A stretch of DNA of 64,000 bases from Hofstenia miamia (taxonomy: Eukaryota; Xenacoelomorpha; Acoela; Hofsteniidae). Positions 37,200-49,672 of this stretch are shown here, piece by piece. The notes under the pieces are model-generated. The model did not search any database. It had not been told where the DNA came from and was given only the letters and a program-made list of their open reading frames with translations. The position numbers were made by a program, and so were the translations under genes. The stretch covers positions 178,190-242,189 of the forward strand of contig CABFPE010000193.1 in assembly GCA_900660155.1 (NCBI GenBank), written 5' to 3'. The number at the start of each line of letters is the position of its first letter. The first letter of the stretch is position 1.

Positions 37200-38560
37200 C
37201 TTTCAGAAGTGCAATTCAGTCCCACTTGAAAATCATGTAAACTTCATGTTTTCATTTTCTATTTGTTTATTGCATGCATTACATATTGATGGTTTTATAT
37301 CAAAATTTAGCATTTGGATGATAAATTTTCTAGATTAACGTAATATTTGTTAAGGTAAAATAAGGTTAAACTACATAAGTTGAGCAATTCAATATAACAT
37401 GTACAGGGTGACACATGATGCCTAATCAAAATCTTATGCTTTGGCAGTATACTCTGTATATTTGAGAAAAGATATAGTTTTCCTGAAATTTCTGTTTTTG
37501 AAGCCCACCTTCTCCTAAGTATGTTCCTTAGGCTGCAGTTTGACTAGGTGCTAGGTAGCAAGGGAAAATACAAAATCGCATTATTAGCAAGTGGTTAGAT
37601 TGCATTGCAACTATCATTATATAGACTATCCGTATGTAGGCGATACTTCAAAAGTGATAGATCACATGTGACCAATCACCTAGTCTAACCGTATCCTTAG
37701 CAGTAAAAATTTGAAATCATTAAACATTCCAAAACATATTTCTTTTATTTTCAAATATACTGTTATTGACTGAAAGTTTTTTCATAGAATCTCCAATATT
37801 TTATTGCATTCATTGTCTCTTACTATTCCACCAACTATTAGATTGTGAAAGATCATGATTGTAGAAGAAATACTACGGAAATTCCCAAGTTCTGCGGCTT
37901 AAGTTTATGAATGGATCTATCCTGCAAATATCACTAGACTTTTAAGGCTTCAATTATTATGTGCGGTTCAGCTTAGATTTGAAAAAATTTAACAAATTTA
38001 TTAGGGACTTTCGAAGCATGCTTTTTAGAAAAAATATAATTGATTCAGTTCTAAAATTACTTAAAACAAATTGTAGTAATATTAGTAGTAGTAGCTTTTA
38101 GAAGGAGAAACGTATATTCAGCTACAATTAGACATTACCAGATTACAAGGAAAGGAAAGTCAAAATCAATAACAATGAAGTACACACTCAAATTTGGACT
38201 AAATTGGTTGTGACGTTGTGATAAGTTGATTGTTTCCAATATGACAATGCTAGAGTGAGAACTCTTGTAAGAAAACATATTGTTCAGATGATGATCATGA
38301 TAAAAAGCTTAGACCTAAAATTATTACGCAATAATACGAACTGTATAGAGTCATTAATTTCTGTCAACCCACATCAAAGATCAGCAAAAGAGTTTTATAA
38401 ATTATCTAGGATGCTAAAATAGTTTTCAAATTTTATAAACTTTTAATAAAATTTTAATGTGTAAATTGTTAGTTTGTACAGCACTGTATAGCAGTTTATA
38501 CATGCACTGTATAAAGAGAAATCTCAGTGCAAGCACTGGGTTAATAAAAATATTCTTTAA
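37200..38560. other. Anonymous AT-rich intergenic sequence
   Basis: Nothing supportable is visible apart from short open frames without motifs. Confidence 0.5.
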
Positions 38561-38564
38561 ATGA

Positions 38565-38771
38565 GAAAGTGAAATTTTTGGCTGCGTCACAGATTCGGTA
38601 TTGAAAACGGAACGGATATACGGCACGAAGGGACGGGTCTGGAACGGCAAGATATTTTTTGCCAAGAACGGGCCACAGGACGTGGTTTTTGAAATCGACG
38701 CGACCTTATTAAAATTGGTTAACCCATGCCATGAATTTTTTTCGGAGGATATTTTGTACGCCTTCTTATAA
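38565..38771 (+). CDS. Unidentified short coding-like ORF or exon
   Basis: A 68-codon open frame without an ATG, so it would be an internal or terminal exon or a fragment. It reads ...FGCVTDSVLKTERIYGTKG, RVWNGKIFFAKNGPQDVVFE, IDATLLKLVNPCHEFFSEDI, then LYAFL and a stop. Local GC is higher than in the flanks (about 38595-38745) and the residues look like a folded globular protein rather than translated noise. An AG (ATGAG) lies just upstream and could serve as splice acceptor. I do not recognise the family. It may come from a host gene or a transposon. Confidence 0.4.
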   Translation, partial: ESEIFGCVTDSVLKTERIYGTKGRVWNGKIFFAKNGPQDVVFEIDATLLKLVNPCHEFFSEDILYAFL

Positions 38772-41580
38772 AGTCTGAGCAACATTTTTTTATATGAATA
38801 ACGTTAATCAATAAATATTTTATTTGTATTTTTTTGATTTTATTGTCTTTGAAGGAAAATAATTTTTTGAATAAAATTGATTATTTCAAAATACGGGATA
38901 AAATTTGTAAGATATGTACCTGGTATGGGCCCGGAATGCAGATTTTGCCGCGTTTCCAACTAGATTTTGCATAACTATCAATGGCATACAACTTTTGGAA
39001 AGATCATTGTTTCATTTAAAATAAACTTTGAAATTACAATAAGTTTTCGATTAGTATTTTTAACCTTAAACAGCCTAGCGTCCGTTTAAAAGGACAAACT
39101 CTTTTTCCACATTTACAAATTTTCTCCAAGCCTATTCACAAATTTGAAAATCTTGAGGCATGGGTAGGTCAATTGGGGAACATACATTAATGCAAGTTGA
39201 AAATTTCTATTAAAGCTTATTGCCGTGGCAGAGATTGTTGAATAGATTAACAAGTTCTCTTAAGAATTTTCGAATTTTATACTTAGTGTTAATGTATTTA
39301 GAAGGTTTTCAGCCTCTGGAGGCAACAAAGAACTTTGATTGTTTCTTAATATGTCAAAGATATTCCAAACCCATTGGGCGTGCTGGGTGTAAAGTCAGAG
39401 GTCGCGGGGCCGAAGTAGTCTGCCATCAGTAGAAGTTCAGCGCGCGCAAGTAGAGCTAAAAAGAAAAAAGAGGCTCTCCTCTATCATGTGGTGCTTTCAA
39501 TTTGAGCACATCCTTAATAGTTTGTGAGCTATAAGGATTTAAAATTTTTTATAGGATCTTGAAAATTTTTTTAAAATCCCTGTTTAAGGTTAACTGCTCA
39601 GGAATTCTTTCATTTTAAGACTACTCATACCTGTGAGCAAATGCTGTTTACAAAACTTAGTTAGAGAACTCACTGCAAAAATCATGAATTTCAGTATTTT
39701 ATTAATTAGCGTGTTCTAAGTGCTAGTATGCTTTCAATTTCTGTAATGAGCTTGTGAAATAAAGTTTTAGAATTAACATTCAATTTGTCTGTATTGTGCT
39801 TGTTTCCAAAGCTTTTCAATACAAAGTTTTGCAAAATGGATGGCTTTCAAAACTCTGGAGATTTGCTAATGGCGCAATTCTGCAATGCATTCACAAATAC
39901 ATAATGCACGTCTACTGCATTTGAAATTTCGCAAGAATGCCCTTCGATAATGTATAAGTTTTTTTTACAATTGAATAATTCGACGTTCTATCTCGCACAT
40001 TAAGATAATATAGTATTACTTTCGTTAGAAACAAGAATTTCTTTTTTTCAAAATTTTTATAATTTCTTTCAAAAGAGTAATTCCAGATATAAAAACTATG
40101 AAACAATTTATTATAAAGACTCACATTACCGGCAAACTATTAATCATAACATTTATAAATATCAATGACAATTTTGCTGAATTTCCTGTTTCACTGGAAT
40201 CAAAGTAATTTGATTTTTCCACAGACGGGCGAGCGGATGGGCATAGGACATTAAAGTGAAAGGCGGACATACAGATATTCAAATGGCACGTCATAGTTAG
40301 TGTGTAGAACTAAGGCTGATCTTCAAATAGAACTTGGACCAAACTTAATTCAGTATGAAATATATATTTTGAAATGAAGTTGAAACTGGAGCGGAAATTA
40401 CTTGAAATCCGATTTTAATCTGAAATTGAATTTTTTGGATCTAAATTGCGTTCAGCACACTTGCCCTTGTTATGTCACAGATCAATAAATTAGTAAACTA
40501 ATGCTTCTGTGAGTCATTTTTAAGTTTATTACATTTTTTATCGTGAAGATATTTTAAAACGTTACAACTTTTAAAAACATTAAAAATGCCTATAATATTA
40601 TCTTGCGATTTCAAATTACAAAGTTCCTCTACTGATTGGATATGTAAACATACTGTAACGCTTGTTTTTTAATTATGTTCATTATAATTACCCATCTTTT
40701 TCATTATTAAACATATCTCTTTTAAGTTCGGTCGTCTTGCTTACATATTTAACAGAATTCAATTTGAAATAAAGCCCATTAAGATTGACATTTCAAAATT
40801 AATTAAATTTCTACATTGAAAAAGCGAAGTTATTTTTACTAAAAAGTGCAAACAGTTATTTTATACATATTGTAGAAATTTTTGCATTTGAAAATATAAA
40901 ACATAAAAGTAATTATATCATACATGTGCATCAGCATGTTGAAGACAAGTTGAGAAAACTTCATAACATTTTTAAATTTATAAGTATAAGTGTTCCGTTA
41001 TATATTGGTAAGAAGGTAAATATATATTTTGCATATTCTAGATCTGATCAGTCATACCTTATTTGAATACTTTAGCTCTTACAGATAATTTCATGCTCAT
41101 GTAAACCGATTTCAATCTTGTGATATTGAATTGTATACTCATGATTTCCATTTTCATTATCGTGCAATTCAATTTCACATTATTGAAGTCTCTCAATGAT
41201 CTCCACATTTATATTATTTCTTGAATATGGAAACCTGCATTGTTAAAGTATTTTTTTAGCTTGGAGAGGTAAATGAATTTCAAGTGGGTCCGAACTTCTT
41301 TCGAAACATTTGCAAAATACCACATTTGAAGAGAGTGCTAAACAACTTTTTAATCAATTAACCCCAATAATTCATATTTAAAAGTGCTGCAAGGCCAAAT
41401 CAACCATTTTGTAATGATTCATTCCTGTTCAAGTACATATAAAATTCCTAAGAACAAATTATGGAGTATCTCTTAACTCTAAGCTCATTGCGTTCATAAG
41501 GATGCAATTGGTTGTGTCATATTGTCAAACAATTGTTACTAAGCCCATTAAGAAATTCGGGAATTTTCGGATATTTGCAC
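38772..41580. other. Anonymous AT-rich intergenic sequence
   Basis: No gene is supported. A GC-rich spot at about 39370-39450 and another at 40225-40270 may be worn transposon fragments. Confidence 0.5.
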
Positions 41581-41798
41581 TAGGGCTGTGCGGGTACGGT
41601 ATTTCTGATACACGTACCCGTCCGTAAGGGGTTCATGTGTACTTGTACCCAACCGGAGGTACCGTGCTCGTACCTGCTCATACTATTAAAAGTTTTTTTA
41701 CCAGTGCACATCTGGTTCAATATACAGAAACTAGTGTATTAATAATTCTAAGCTAGTCCTGTTTGAGTAAGCTAATTTTACTACAGCTTCCCGCCCGG

Positions 41799-41950
41799 CC
41801 TATATATATATATATATATATATATATANNNNNNNNNNNNNNNNNNNNNNNNNNNNNNNNNNNNNNNNNNNNNNNNNNNNNNNNNNNNNNNNNNNNNNNN
41901 NNNNNNNNNNNNNNNNNNNNNNNNNNNNNNNNNNNNNNNNNNNNNNCCCC

Positions 41951-41986
<36 letters not shown>
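41799..41986. repeat. (TA)n microsatellite with assembly gap
   Basis: TA runs on both sides of 118 N (41829-41946), with a C-run at 41947-41953. Confidence 0.95.
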
Positions 41987-41991
<5 letters not shown>

Positions 41992-42009
41992 AAACTTATA
42001 GGGGGTCAC

Positions 42010-42575
42010 AAAGTCACAAATATCCCATATTAGATTTGGCGGCATTGTTTCAGGACGTACTTAACAAGCATGTGCAACCAACTCCCACAGATCATATCCT
42101 CATTGCCAAAATAAAGCGACGCATTATGCAAAAGTGGAATGAGAGATTTCCGTCCTTACATATTCTTACAGCAGCAACTAAGTTGGATCCAAGCATGAGA
42201 AAATTATAACCATTGAAAACTTTCTTACCTCTAAAGAAATAACCTCTCAGAATTTTTTTGGATGAACTGAAGGTTGAAATCAATACAGTCAAAGAACTTT
42301 CCGCAGAAACCGCAAAATTTGAATTTTTGCACTCAGTTTTCACTGATACAGAACAGTATAGGATGCACTCAACGACGACGTAGCAACATATATGAGTGTG
42401 GCTTATGAGGAAATCAACACGTAAACTTTGGTGTGGTGGAAGAACAATAGAACACACTCCACAAGAATTGCAAAATAGCTCGAGGATTTATTGCAATATA
42501 TTCCACGTCAACTGCCTGTGAACGAGAGAATGTGGCCCTGTAGTGGGCTAAGCCTTTCTCAAAAAAGTCTTCAAT
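42010..42575 (+). pseudogene. hAT transposase C-terminal remnant
   Basis: Visible blocks: HILIAKIKRRIMQKWNERF and LHILTAATKLDPSMRKL (about 42095-42205), matching the LDPR/K-type end of the hAT catalytic region. Then comes LVWWKNNRTHSTRIAK (about 42428-42475), and QLPVNERMWPCSGLSLSQKS (about 42510-42565), matching the hAT dimerisation domain (W....E..P.LA, then SxxSERxFSxxG). Stops and frame changes interrupt it, so it is a pseudogene. Confidence 0.6.
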
Positions 42576-44160
42576 GACTACCATAAGCTTTATGTACTCA
42601 ATATTTTTAATGAGAAGTATAACCTTGTGAAAATATCAATAATTTAAAATTGTTATATTTTCTTACTCTATACCGCGTCACCACCGCTGGTAATAAATTT
42701 TGGCTCAGGCGTTGCCGACATGATAATTTAACGATACCAAGCTCTGCATTAAAATTTGTAAAAACACCTCCGTTAGTTATAGTTAAAGAATTCAAGTCCC
42801 TCTAACTAAAATAAATAATATGACATAAATCAGGATTTCTTCTGTGAATGAGAGGGACATAATTGGAAAAGTTTTCATGAAGATAGTTTTTATAAATTTC
42901 TCTAGAACTTCTACAAAAGTTCAAATATAAGAAGACAATTTAGTACTTAACTATCACTGTAATAAAAATGATTAAGTAAATTTAATAGTTATGTTTTTTG
43001 GATTTTTTTAAGAAGCAGGTCAAATTAGAAACACTTAAGAAGCTCTGAGTGTTGAACAACCACGAATGTTTTAAGCTTTAGTACTGTACTCAAATTCTGG
43101 ATACATAATTTGTGGAATCTTTATGATTGAGTTTTGATTATTCTTCTAGCAAAAGAACAAATTATTTGTGACCTTTTGTGTTATTTTGCTGCCTTTTTTA
43201 TGATATTTCTTTATTTATGGTTGAAGGAGCAGGGAAGTCATTCCTGCTCAGATAATCAGGGATTAGTTCGGGCAGCTGTAATTTGGCGACTGAAAAAATA
43301 AATGTATTAATTAGCGCTTATTTTGCGTTTGAACTTAAAAGATACTTTCATAATGGAATTTAAGAAATCTGTTCTTTATTGCATAAACTTTATTAAAATA
43401 ATGTTTATTGTTCAAACAATGAAGTTAGTCGCAATAACTTATTACTGCATAATTTAACAGATTCGTTTAATGGGAGTTTTCTAGTTTATGGGATACATTC
43501 GAAGAAAATGTCATTAACTATGTTAATCAATTTGGAATTCGCTTTTGATCAATTTGTGAAACTAATTATTCACTGAAATTATTGGAATAATTGTGACTTT
43601 GTTCAAAAATTCTCTCAAGCAAAATCTGACATTATAATCTGGTGAGCGCATTATAATTCGAGCTGGTCGTACTTTCTAACCTCAAGATACACTGTAGACA
43701 CTGTTTAAACAGTTCCGGTAAAAAATTCTAATCCATCAAAACCCAAGTCCTACTTACTCTTAAGTGCTCACAAAAAATTTGTTTAAGTGAATATTACATT
43801 CTATTTGTAAACAATTTGTACACTTTATAGGCAGTAAGAGTACAGAAAGCTTTATAAACAAATGGCAATATAATGAATGCAAACTCATGTTAACCTTTTG
43901 AAAAATTAGGTCCGAATTGTCATTTTGTGCATAATATGGATACTTGACATTCTCATTCACAGAAAGTGCTTGCATAGTTATAAGTATATTTAATATTTCT
44001 AAAGGTTAAGTTCTCATGCCAATTTGTGTAAGTATTTCAACTGGGAGCATGTGTGAGGATGTCTAAGCATTATAATGATTCAAAGCTTTTTACAAAATTA
44101 CCAAATGCAATAAATTAAAAAGACCATTTCATTAACCTTATTTCCACTAGTGGAAAATCT
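42576..44160. other. Anonymous AT-rich intergenic sequence
   Basis: Nothing supportable seen. Confidence 0.5.
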
Positions 44161-44162
44161 GA

Positions 44163-44372
44163 TATGACTTCAGCAAAAAAAATTTAAATGTTTATAACTC
44201 ATAAACTAATGAAGATATATAAAATCTAAAAACGCGGCACGATACAGAATTGTCTCCTTTTCCATTTTCGCCTGAAATTCGAGATAACTTCTGATCTTGT
44301 GCACAATGCCTGGACGGGATTCACACAGATTATCTTCAAAAAACAAAATATTTCAGTGTAGTTGTTGTTGCT
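44163..44372 (+). repeat. Dispersed repeat, copy A (partner at 63.6 kb)
   Basis: About 210 bp alignable with 63647-63857. Shared words include TTATAACTCA, AAAATCTAAAAAC, TTGTCTCCT, CCTGGACG and AACAAAATATTTC followed by GTGTAGTTGTTGTT. No coding or inverted ends are visible; family unknown. Confidence 0.7.
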
Positions 44373-47300
44373 AATGCAATTAAGAATTATACACCAAATT
44401 AATGCATATTAAAGTTTAGAAATGAATTAGAATCCATTAGAGAAATGTTTGCCGCATGACATTCAAATTCTACTACAGATCTGTGCTGTGTAGTCAATCA
44501 ACGCCAAACAGACCGATACTGTTCCCAAAGGTTGTGAGGTTGACGATTGAGGGAAATATCTGAAGAAACACGATCTATTTTATGCAAGTGATGTTCTTTT
44601 AGAAGGTTCAACTTCATTAGTACTAACGGAAATATAATGAAAGTCATTGTATCACAATTTCAAATAGGAAAGCTGTCCACTTGAACACCCCTTCGACTAA
44701 ACTTTTGTAAGCAAATCGACTGCAAGCTGGGATAGAATCTGGTATTTGTAGCAATTCTCTCCTTCCAACACTCAATCGCGAAATTCCTTTAAGACTTTTT
44801 ATTTTTTTATCAACAAAATTTGCAAGTTGTTGTTTACCATCGGAATCAAATTCAAAATCAACATCTCAAGCAACATATTCATATATATACAGCCATGTTG
44901 GTCTAGGACATTTCTAAGAAATGGCATATTCTCTCATTTGCTGATTCAGCCATACTAGTCCATTATAGGTATAAGTAATGCATCCAAGGAATTTTCCCGA
45001 TATATTGCTGATGCTGATTAAGGTTTATCTTGTGTAATGATTTAGGAATTATTTATATGAAAGAACATACCAAATTCGGTAAAGCATTCAATAAAGAAGA
45101 AATATACTAGAATAATTTGTTTTTAGTATGTAGTGCCTTTATTTAGTATACGAATCAAAGTGTTAATATTTATTAAATATTTTTGATAAGGAAAATATTC
45201 TGAAGCAGATATTCTTAATATTTCTGTCTAACAACAGCCTTTACTCTCTTGTCATTCAATTGATTATTTCGAAAATCGGATTTGTATTATCTTCTCAGCC
45301 TTGTAAATTTCTCCAATTGCTAAATCATTTAATTTGCGTTTATAAAAGAGAAGAAGTTTCTTACTAAAGCTTAAATATATTAAGCAAGCACATGGAAGTT
45401 TTGTACTACATTCACAAACATTGGTAAAAAAATCATTTCAAGGCCTCGCTGTAATCATGTTTTTGAATATCATTTTAAAAATCAAATTATGCGCTAACTT
45501 GATAAAATAAAAATTATTTGAAATTGTGTGTATTTTCTATTTATTACAATTCATTGTCAATTTTTTTCCTAAATTATTCATTCCTTATTGCCTTTTATTA
45601 ATAATTCAACGACCTCTGTTTCATAATTGAAAATATGTGCCAATTTTTATGTCAAAGTGTCATCAAAACAAATATGCAATAAGTATATTTAACGTTTCTT
45701 TATTTGAAGAGAATTCAAATTCAATTTATTCAAATATTTTGGAACAATTTTATGTTCATTTAGAAAATATTCGTGGTACGTAAAATTTTATGTTTTATAT
45801 TAGAAAACACTGAATGATATGTTAAATTAATAATTCTGTTTTGCAGAGTTTTAAATGTTGCAGAAAAACAGGTCTTAGGGCATGCACTTTGCGTTATTTT
45901 TAACAAATTTTCCTCATACCCCAAGAAACAACATAGTGAATTGCATGTGAAATCTAATTTTATCATTCATTTTTACCTGATTTTTTAAATTCGATGTACA
46001 AGTAAACTATATAATGCTATCTCCCATATGATTTCATAATCATACATAAAATATGTGTAATATACATTGAATTCACTTTAGGAATAGCAGACAGGGCTGA
46101 GAGTGAAGTTTTAAAGTACATGACACCTGCGAATGTGCTAAATAGGTGATAGAAGTCAAGCTTTTCTTTTAATTTTCTTCATAGATGGTGTGCTCACACG
46201 CATTGTCTGACCTCAAACGGCTGTGTTTCAAAAGCATGACTATCAGAATACCATTAAACGAAGTGAAGTAATTGTGTTCCTCTCTCTGACAATGCAGCTG
46301 TTTTCCTGGAAAAGAATTTTATTATAAGTTGGTGATTTAATGACGAGTAATTGTATCGCTAACTTCATCCGAATACATTTGCGAAATTTTAATAAGATCG
46401 TTTGCGAGTGTCACTGATAAAAAGAGGCATTTACTATAATAAATTGAATGTAAATAATCCTCTGACGCAATTTATTGACGCGATCAGAATGAGTGACAAC
46501 ATACGTTATTTGACTTCTGATGCAAAACGTAAAATGAATAAATTATCCGCAGACATTTTTCCTTGGACGTTCCTACTGAAATTTAGTACGCAATTTTAAA
46601 CAAGTAGAAATGCATAAAAAAAGTACAGCCCTTTCCATTTTAATTTCCTATTGTTCCTTGAAAAGATAGTCATGTTTTTGCTAAAATAACAGTCAAGACC
46701 ACATGTCAAACACCTAAGGAAATAATTGTTTTTATGGAAGTATGTGCATAGTCAGTCTGGCTGTAAAAATTTTATAATAGTTTTACGCTACATTCACTAA
46801 AATTACAAAAATTAGTAAAGTAGTGCATCGTAAAAATAAAGACTTACTGGAAGCAGTCTCGAAATCATAGATTAGGATGATACTGAAAAGCTTTGGTGCT
46901 CTAATTATTTAATGTAATTTCTATTGCTTAAAAATTTCATACTTAGATGCATTTTAAGCCGTACAACTGTCTAAATATTTAAACTGAAAATGTAAATTTG
47001 AAAAATTTTAAGGCAANACAAATGCAAAATTAAAAGTTAATCAAATTCTGCAAATTGTACATTTTTGTAGACCATAATTAAGCTCTTTTTTTAAAAAAAA
47101 TTTAGAATTAATGAATGCAAAATATTGTTTGTCAAAATTAAATGTGATGTGTTTCATGTGTAGATTGTGGAATAGTTTTGTTAATTATGAAAAAAACTGA
47201 TTTGGAGAAACCATGAAAATTTTTCTTCATTTGTCAAAAAATTGATCATAATATGTGTCATGGAAACACTTATTAGCAGCATTTCCCGACTGATTAAAGG

Positions 47301-48440
47301 CGGGTAAGAATACAAATTAAGGTTAGTCGATCCACCGCAAACTAATCAATCTTCTTGATTTATGAATTCTCGATAAAATCAAGAGGTTTTCTATTTGACC
47401 AAAATTCAAAAAATTTTGCCAGGAAAACGGCAATCAAAATACGAAAAGCTTTATTTTTCTTGATTAGAGAATACTTAAACGTAAACAAATCACTATTTTA
47501 TCAAGTTTCAAAAATGCACATTAAACAAATTGATAAAAAACTTAAAGCATGAAAATTGAAAGAATTTTGCAACGATTAATTTTTTAAATTTGGAAACCTT
47601 GAAGTTAAATATATTTCTAGAATTAAAAATGTTACTATGAACTCGTATTGTGAATTTTTTTGAAATTAAATTATTGGTAAAATTTGAACAATTTTGACAT
47701 TTTAAAAAACCTGTGGCGTTTTAATGATAATCAATATTGTTTAAAAGTTACAAAATGTTAATAAAATTATAACTAGAAGTACCGAAAAAGGCTTCCTTGA
47801 AGTGTAAATCATTTCTGCTCAAAAATTTGAAAATATATGAAATACAACATATGTACTTTAAATAATTTCAGCAAATATTATATATATGTTTTCAAATATA
47901 AATTAATGCTTCAAAACTAAAATGAGAAAAAAAGCACACATTTAAAAATTATATATATACAAGTTCTTTGTCTGTGCATCCTCTGCAAGAAACGCAACGT
48001 AAACTTAGTTTATTGTAATTAAATTCAATTTGAACTACGAATATTCTGTTTGTGAAGGAATTTTACAAAACAGGAACCATGATACTACGATGCAAAAATA
48101 GAAAACATTTGTTTTCACTATTTTTGGGTTATTTGCGAATCGTGATTGGCTTTATACAAATATAAGTTGTAGATCTTTTATATTTTCTCCAATTTTTTTT
48201 AAAAATATCTCTGATAGGCATACATTTATTACATATTCTCACAGACTCTTTTACTTATTTATAAAAGGAATATAATTTAGAAATAATCAATGAAGAAGCA
48301 CTATTCACAATCCTTAGGTCAAAAGAAGGATACATTTAAATGCTTCCAAATAAGCTAGTGTAAATTGACTTCCAACGCTCCCGAACACCTATCACATTTG
48401 TTTACATTGTCATAAACACTTTGTAAAACATCCAAAAAAA
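44373..48440. other. Anonymous AT-rich intergenic sequence
   Basis: No gene, transposon end or RNA gene seen. A single N lies at 47017. An open frame at 46402-46599 has no recognisable motif. Confidence 0.5.
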
Positions 48441-48460
48441 TGGTTTCTTTTCCTTTCCAG

Positions 48461-48539
48461 GCATCCATATTCAGAATCAACATCTGCAAATATATCGGAG
48501 GCAAATCCTAATGCAGCTGCACAAATAGGGCGGAATTGA
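48461..48539 (+). CDS. Candidate terminal exon of an unknown gene
   Basis: A strong acceptor (TTTCTTTTCCTTTCCAG, ending 48460) is followed by a frame open for 25 codons reading HPYSESTSANISEANPNAAA and then QIGRN, then a stop. Local codon use looks real, in sharp contrast to flanking AT-rich noise. No matching upstream exon was found. It could be the last exon of a gene to the left, or chance. Confidence 0.25.
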
Positions 48540-49672
48540 GGAAACATTTTCGTCCCATATCTACCTCTGTATATACAATAAATGCAGAATTTAGCAGCTA
48601 TTGGTATTAGTGGTGAGATCTGAATAACCCAGGCATTTAAGGTTTTTTAAGCAAATAATATGCTATCAAACACTTTGCTAAGATTAATTTTTGGTCAATA
48701 CATTTAACTCGTCAAATTAAAGAATGTCATTGTGTGCAATCACTGGATGACTCATAGTTGACATTCAATGTAAGTTTTGAAAATGAAAGTTGTTAAATCT
48801 GACCACCGAGTGTTTCTCTTGTTAATAAATCATATTCCTTTTCCGTCTATTTTAGCTGCTCAGGGAAGGGTATGTAAAAAAACTTCTTTTGCTAGACATT
48901 TATGATAAAAATATTTAATTTCTGATGTACATTAATATGTTCTTTCATTGAAATTAGCAAATGAATATTTATTTAATTAATGAATGATTTTTCATCTTCA
49001 TATACAACGGCGGAATCTCAATTCCTCATTCTTCGTTTAAAAACAATTCATAATTATAAAGGGTGAAAATATTGTACTGTTCATTTCACATATTTTCCTT
49101 AACATGTGTACTTGGTTATATACATACATAAGGAAGCCTTAGCTACCCATTGATATTTGTTTCATCATTATATTCGACATAATTATGTTTGTATTTACAG
49201 GGCCCACTTAAATGAAGGCTTAAGTATAAGTATGCCATGGTCTATGTTATTTTCAATTATAGAAATTGACTTGTCTTAATTACTTATGCAGATGATATTT
49301 ATTTTTCGGTATTTTAGAAAATGTAAAATGGTTATTATTTGATAAATATCATTAAATATTGTAATAATGTCATATTTGGGCAGTAGGGCACTACACAATT
49401 AGGTTTAGCCTTAGCTGTAGATAAAGTGTGGAAATTATTTACCCCAACGATTTAGGATAAAAAGTCATTAACTAGTTCATTTAGTTTTCATTGAAACGAA
49501 CTGGATAAAGGAAATTCTCAGAAATCCTCATTTTTTGGTTGTTAATAAAATTTACGAGCAACTTTAGTATAAGTCTAAATAGTAAATAAATAAGAATAGT
49601 ATATTGAACATTAATTTTTACACACAATAATAGATTGCGTACGAATTTCCCTCGATTTGCTTTAATACTACA
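48540..49672. other. Upstream region of ARMC3
   Basis: AT-rich sequence without a recognisable promoter element or coding block. The start codon of ARMC3 lies at 49673. Confidence 0.4.

Larger units (their letters stand above)
41581..42575 (+). mobile_element. hAT transposon remnant, gap inside
   Basis: The left edge has the word TAGGGCTGTGCGGGTACGG, resembling hAT terminal repeats; the matching right end was not found. To the right of a (TA)n gap, coding for the C-terminal half of a hAT (ZBED-like) transposase is visible on the plus strand. The element is broken and its right boundary is approximate. Confidence 0.5.
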
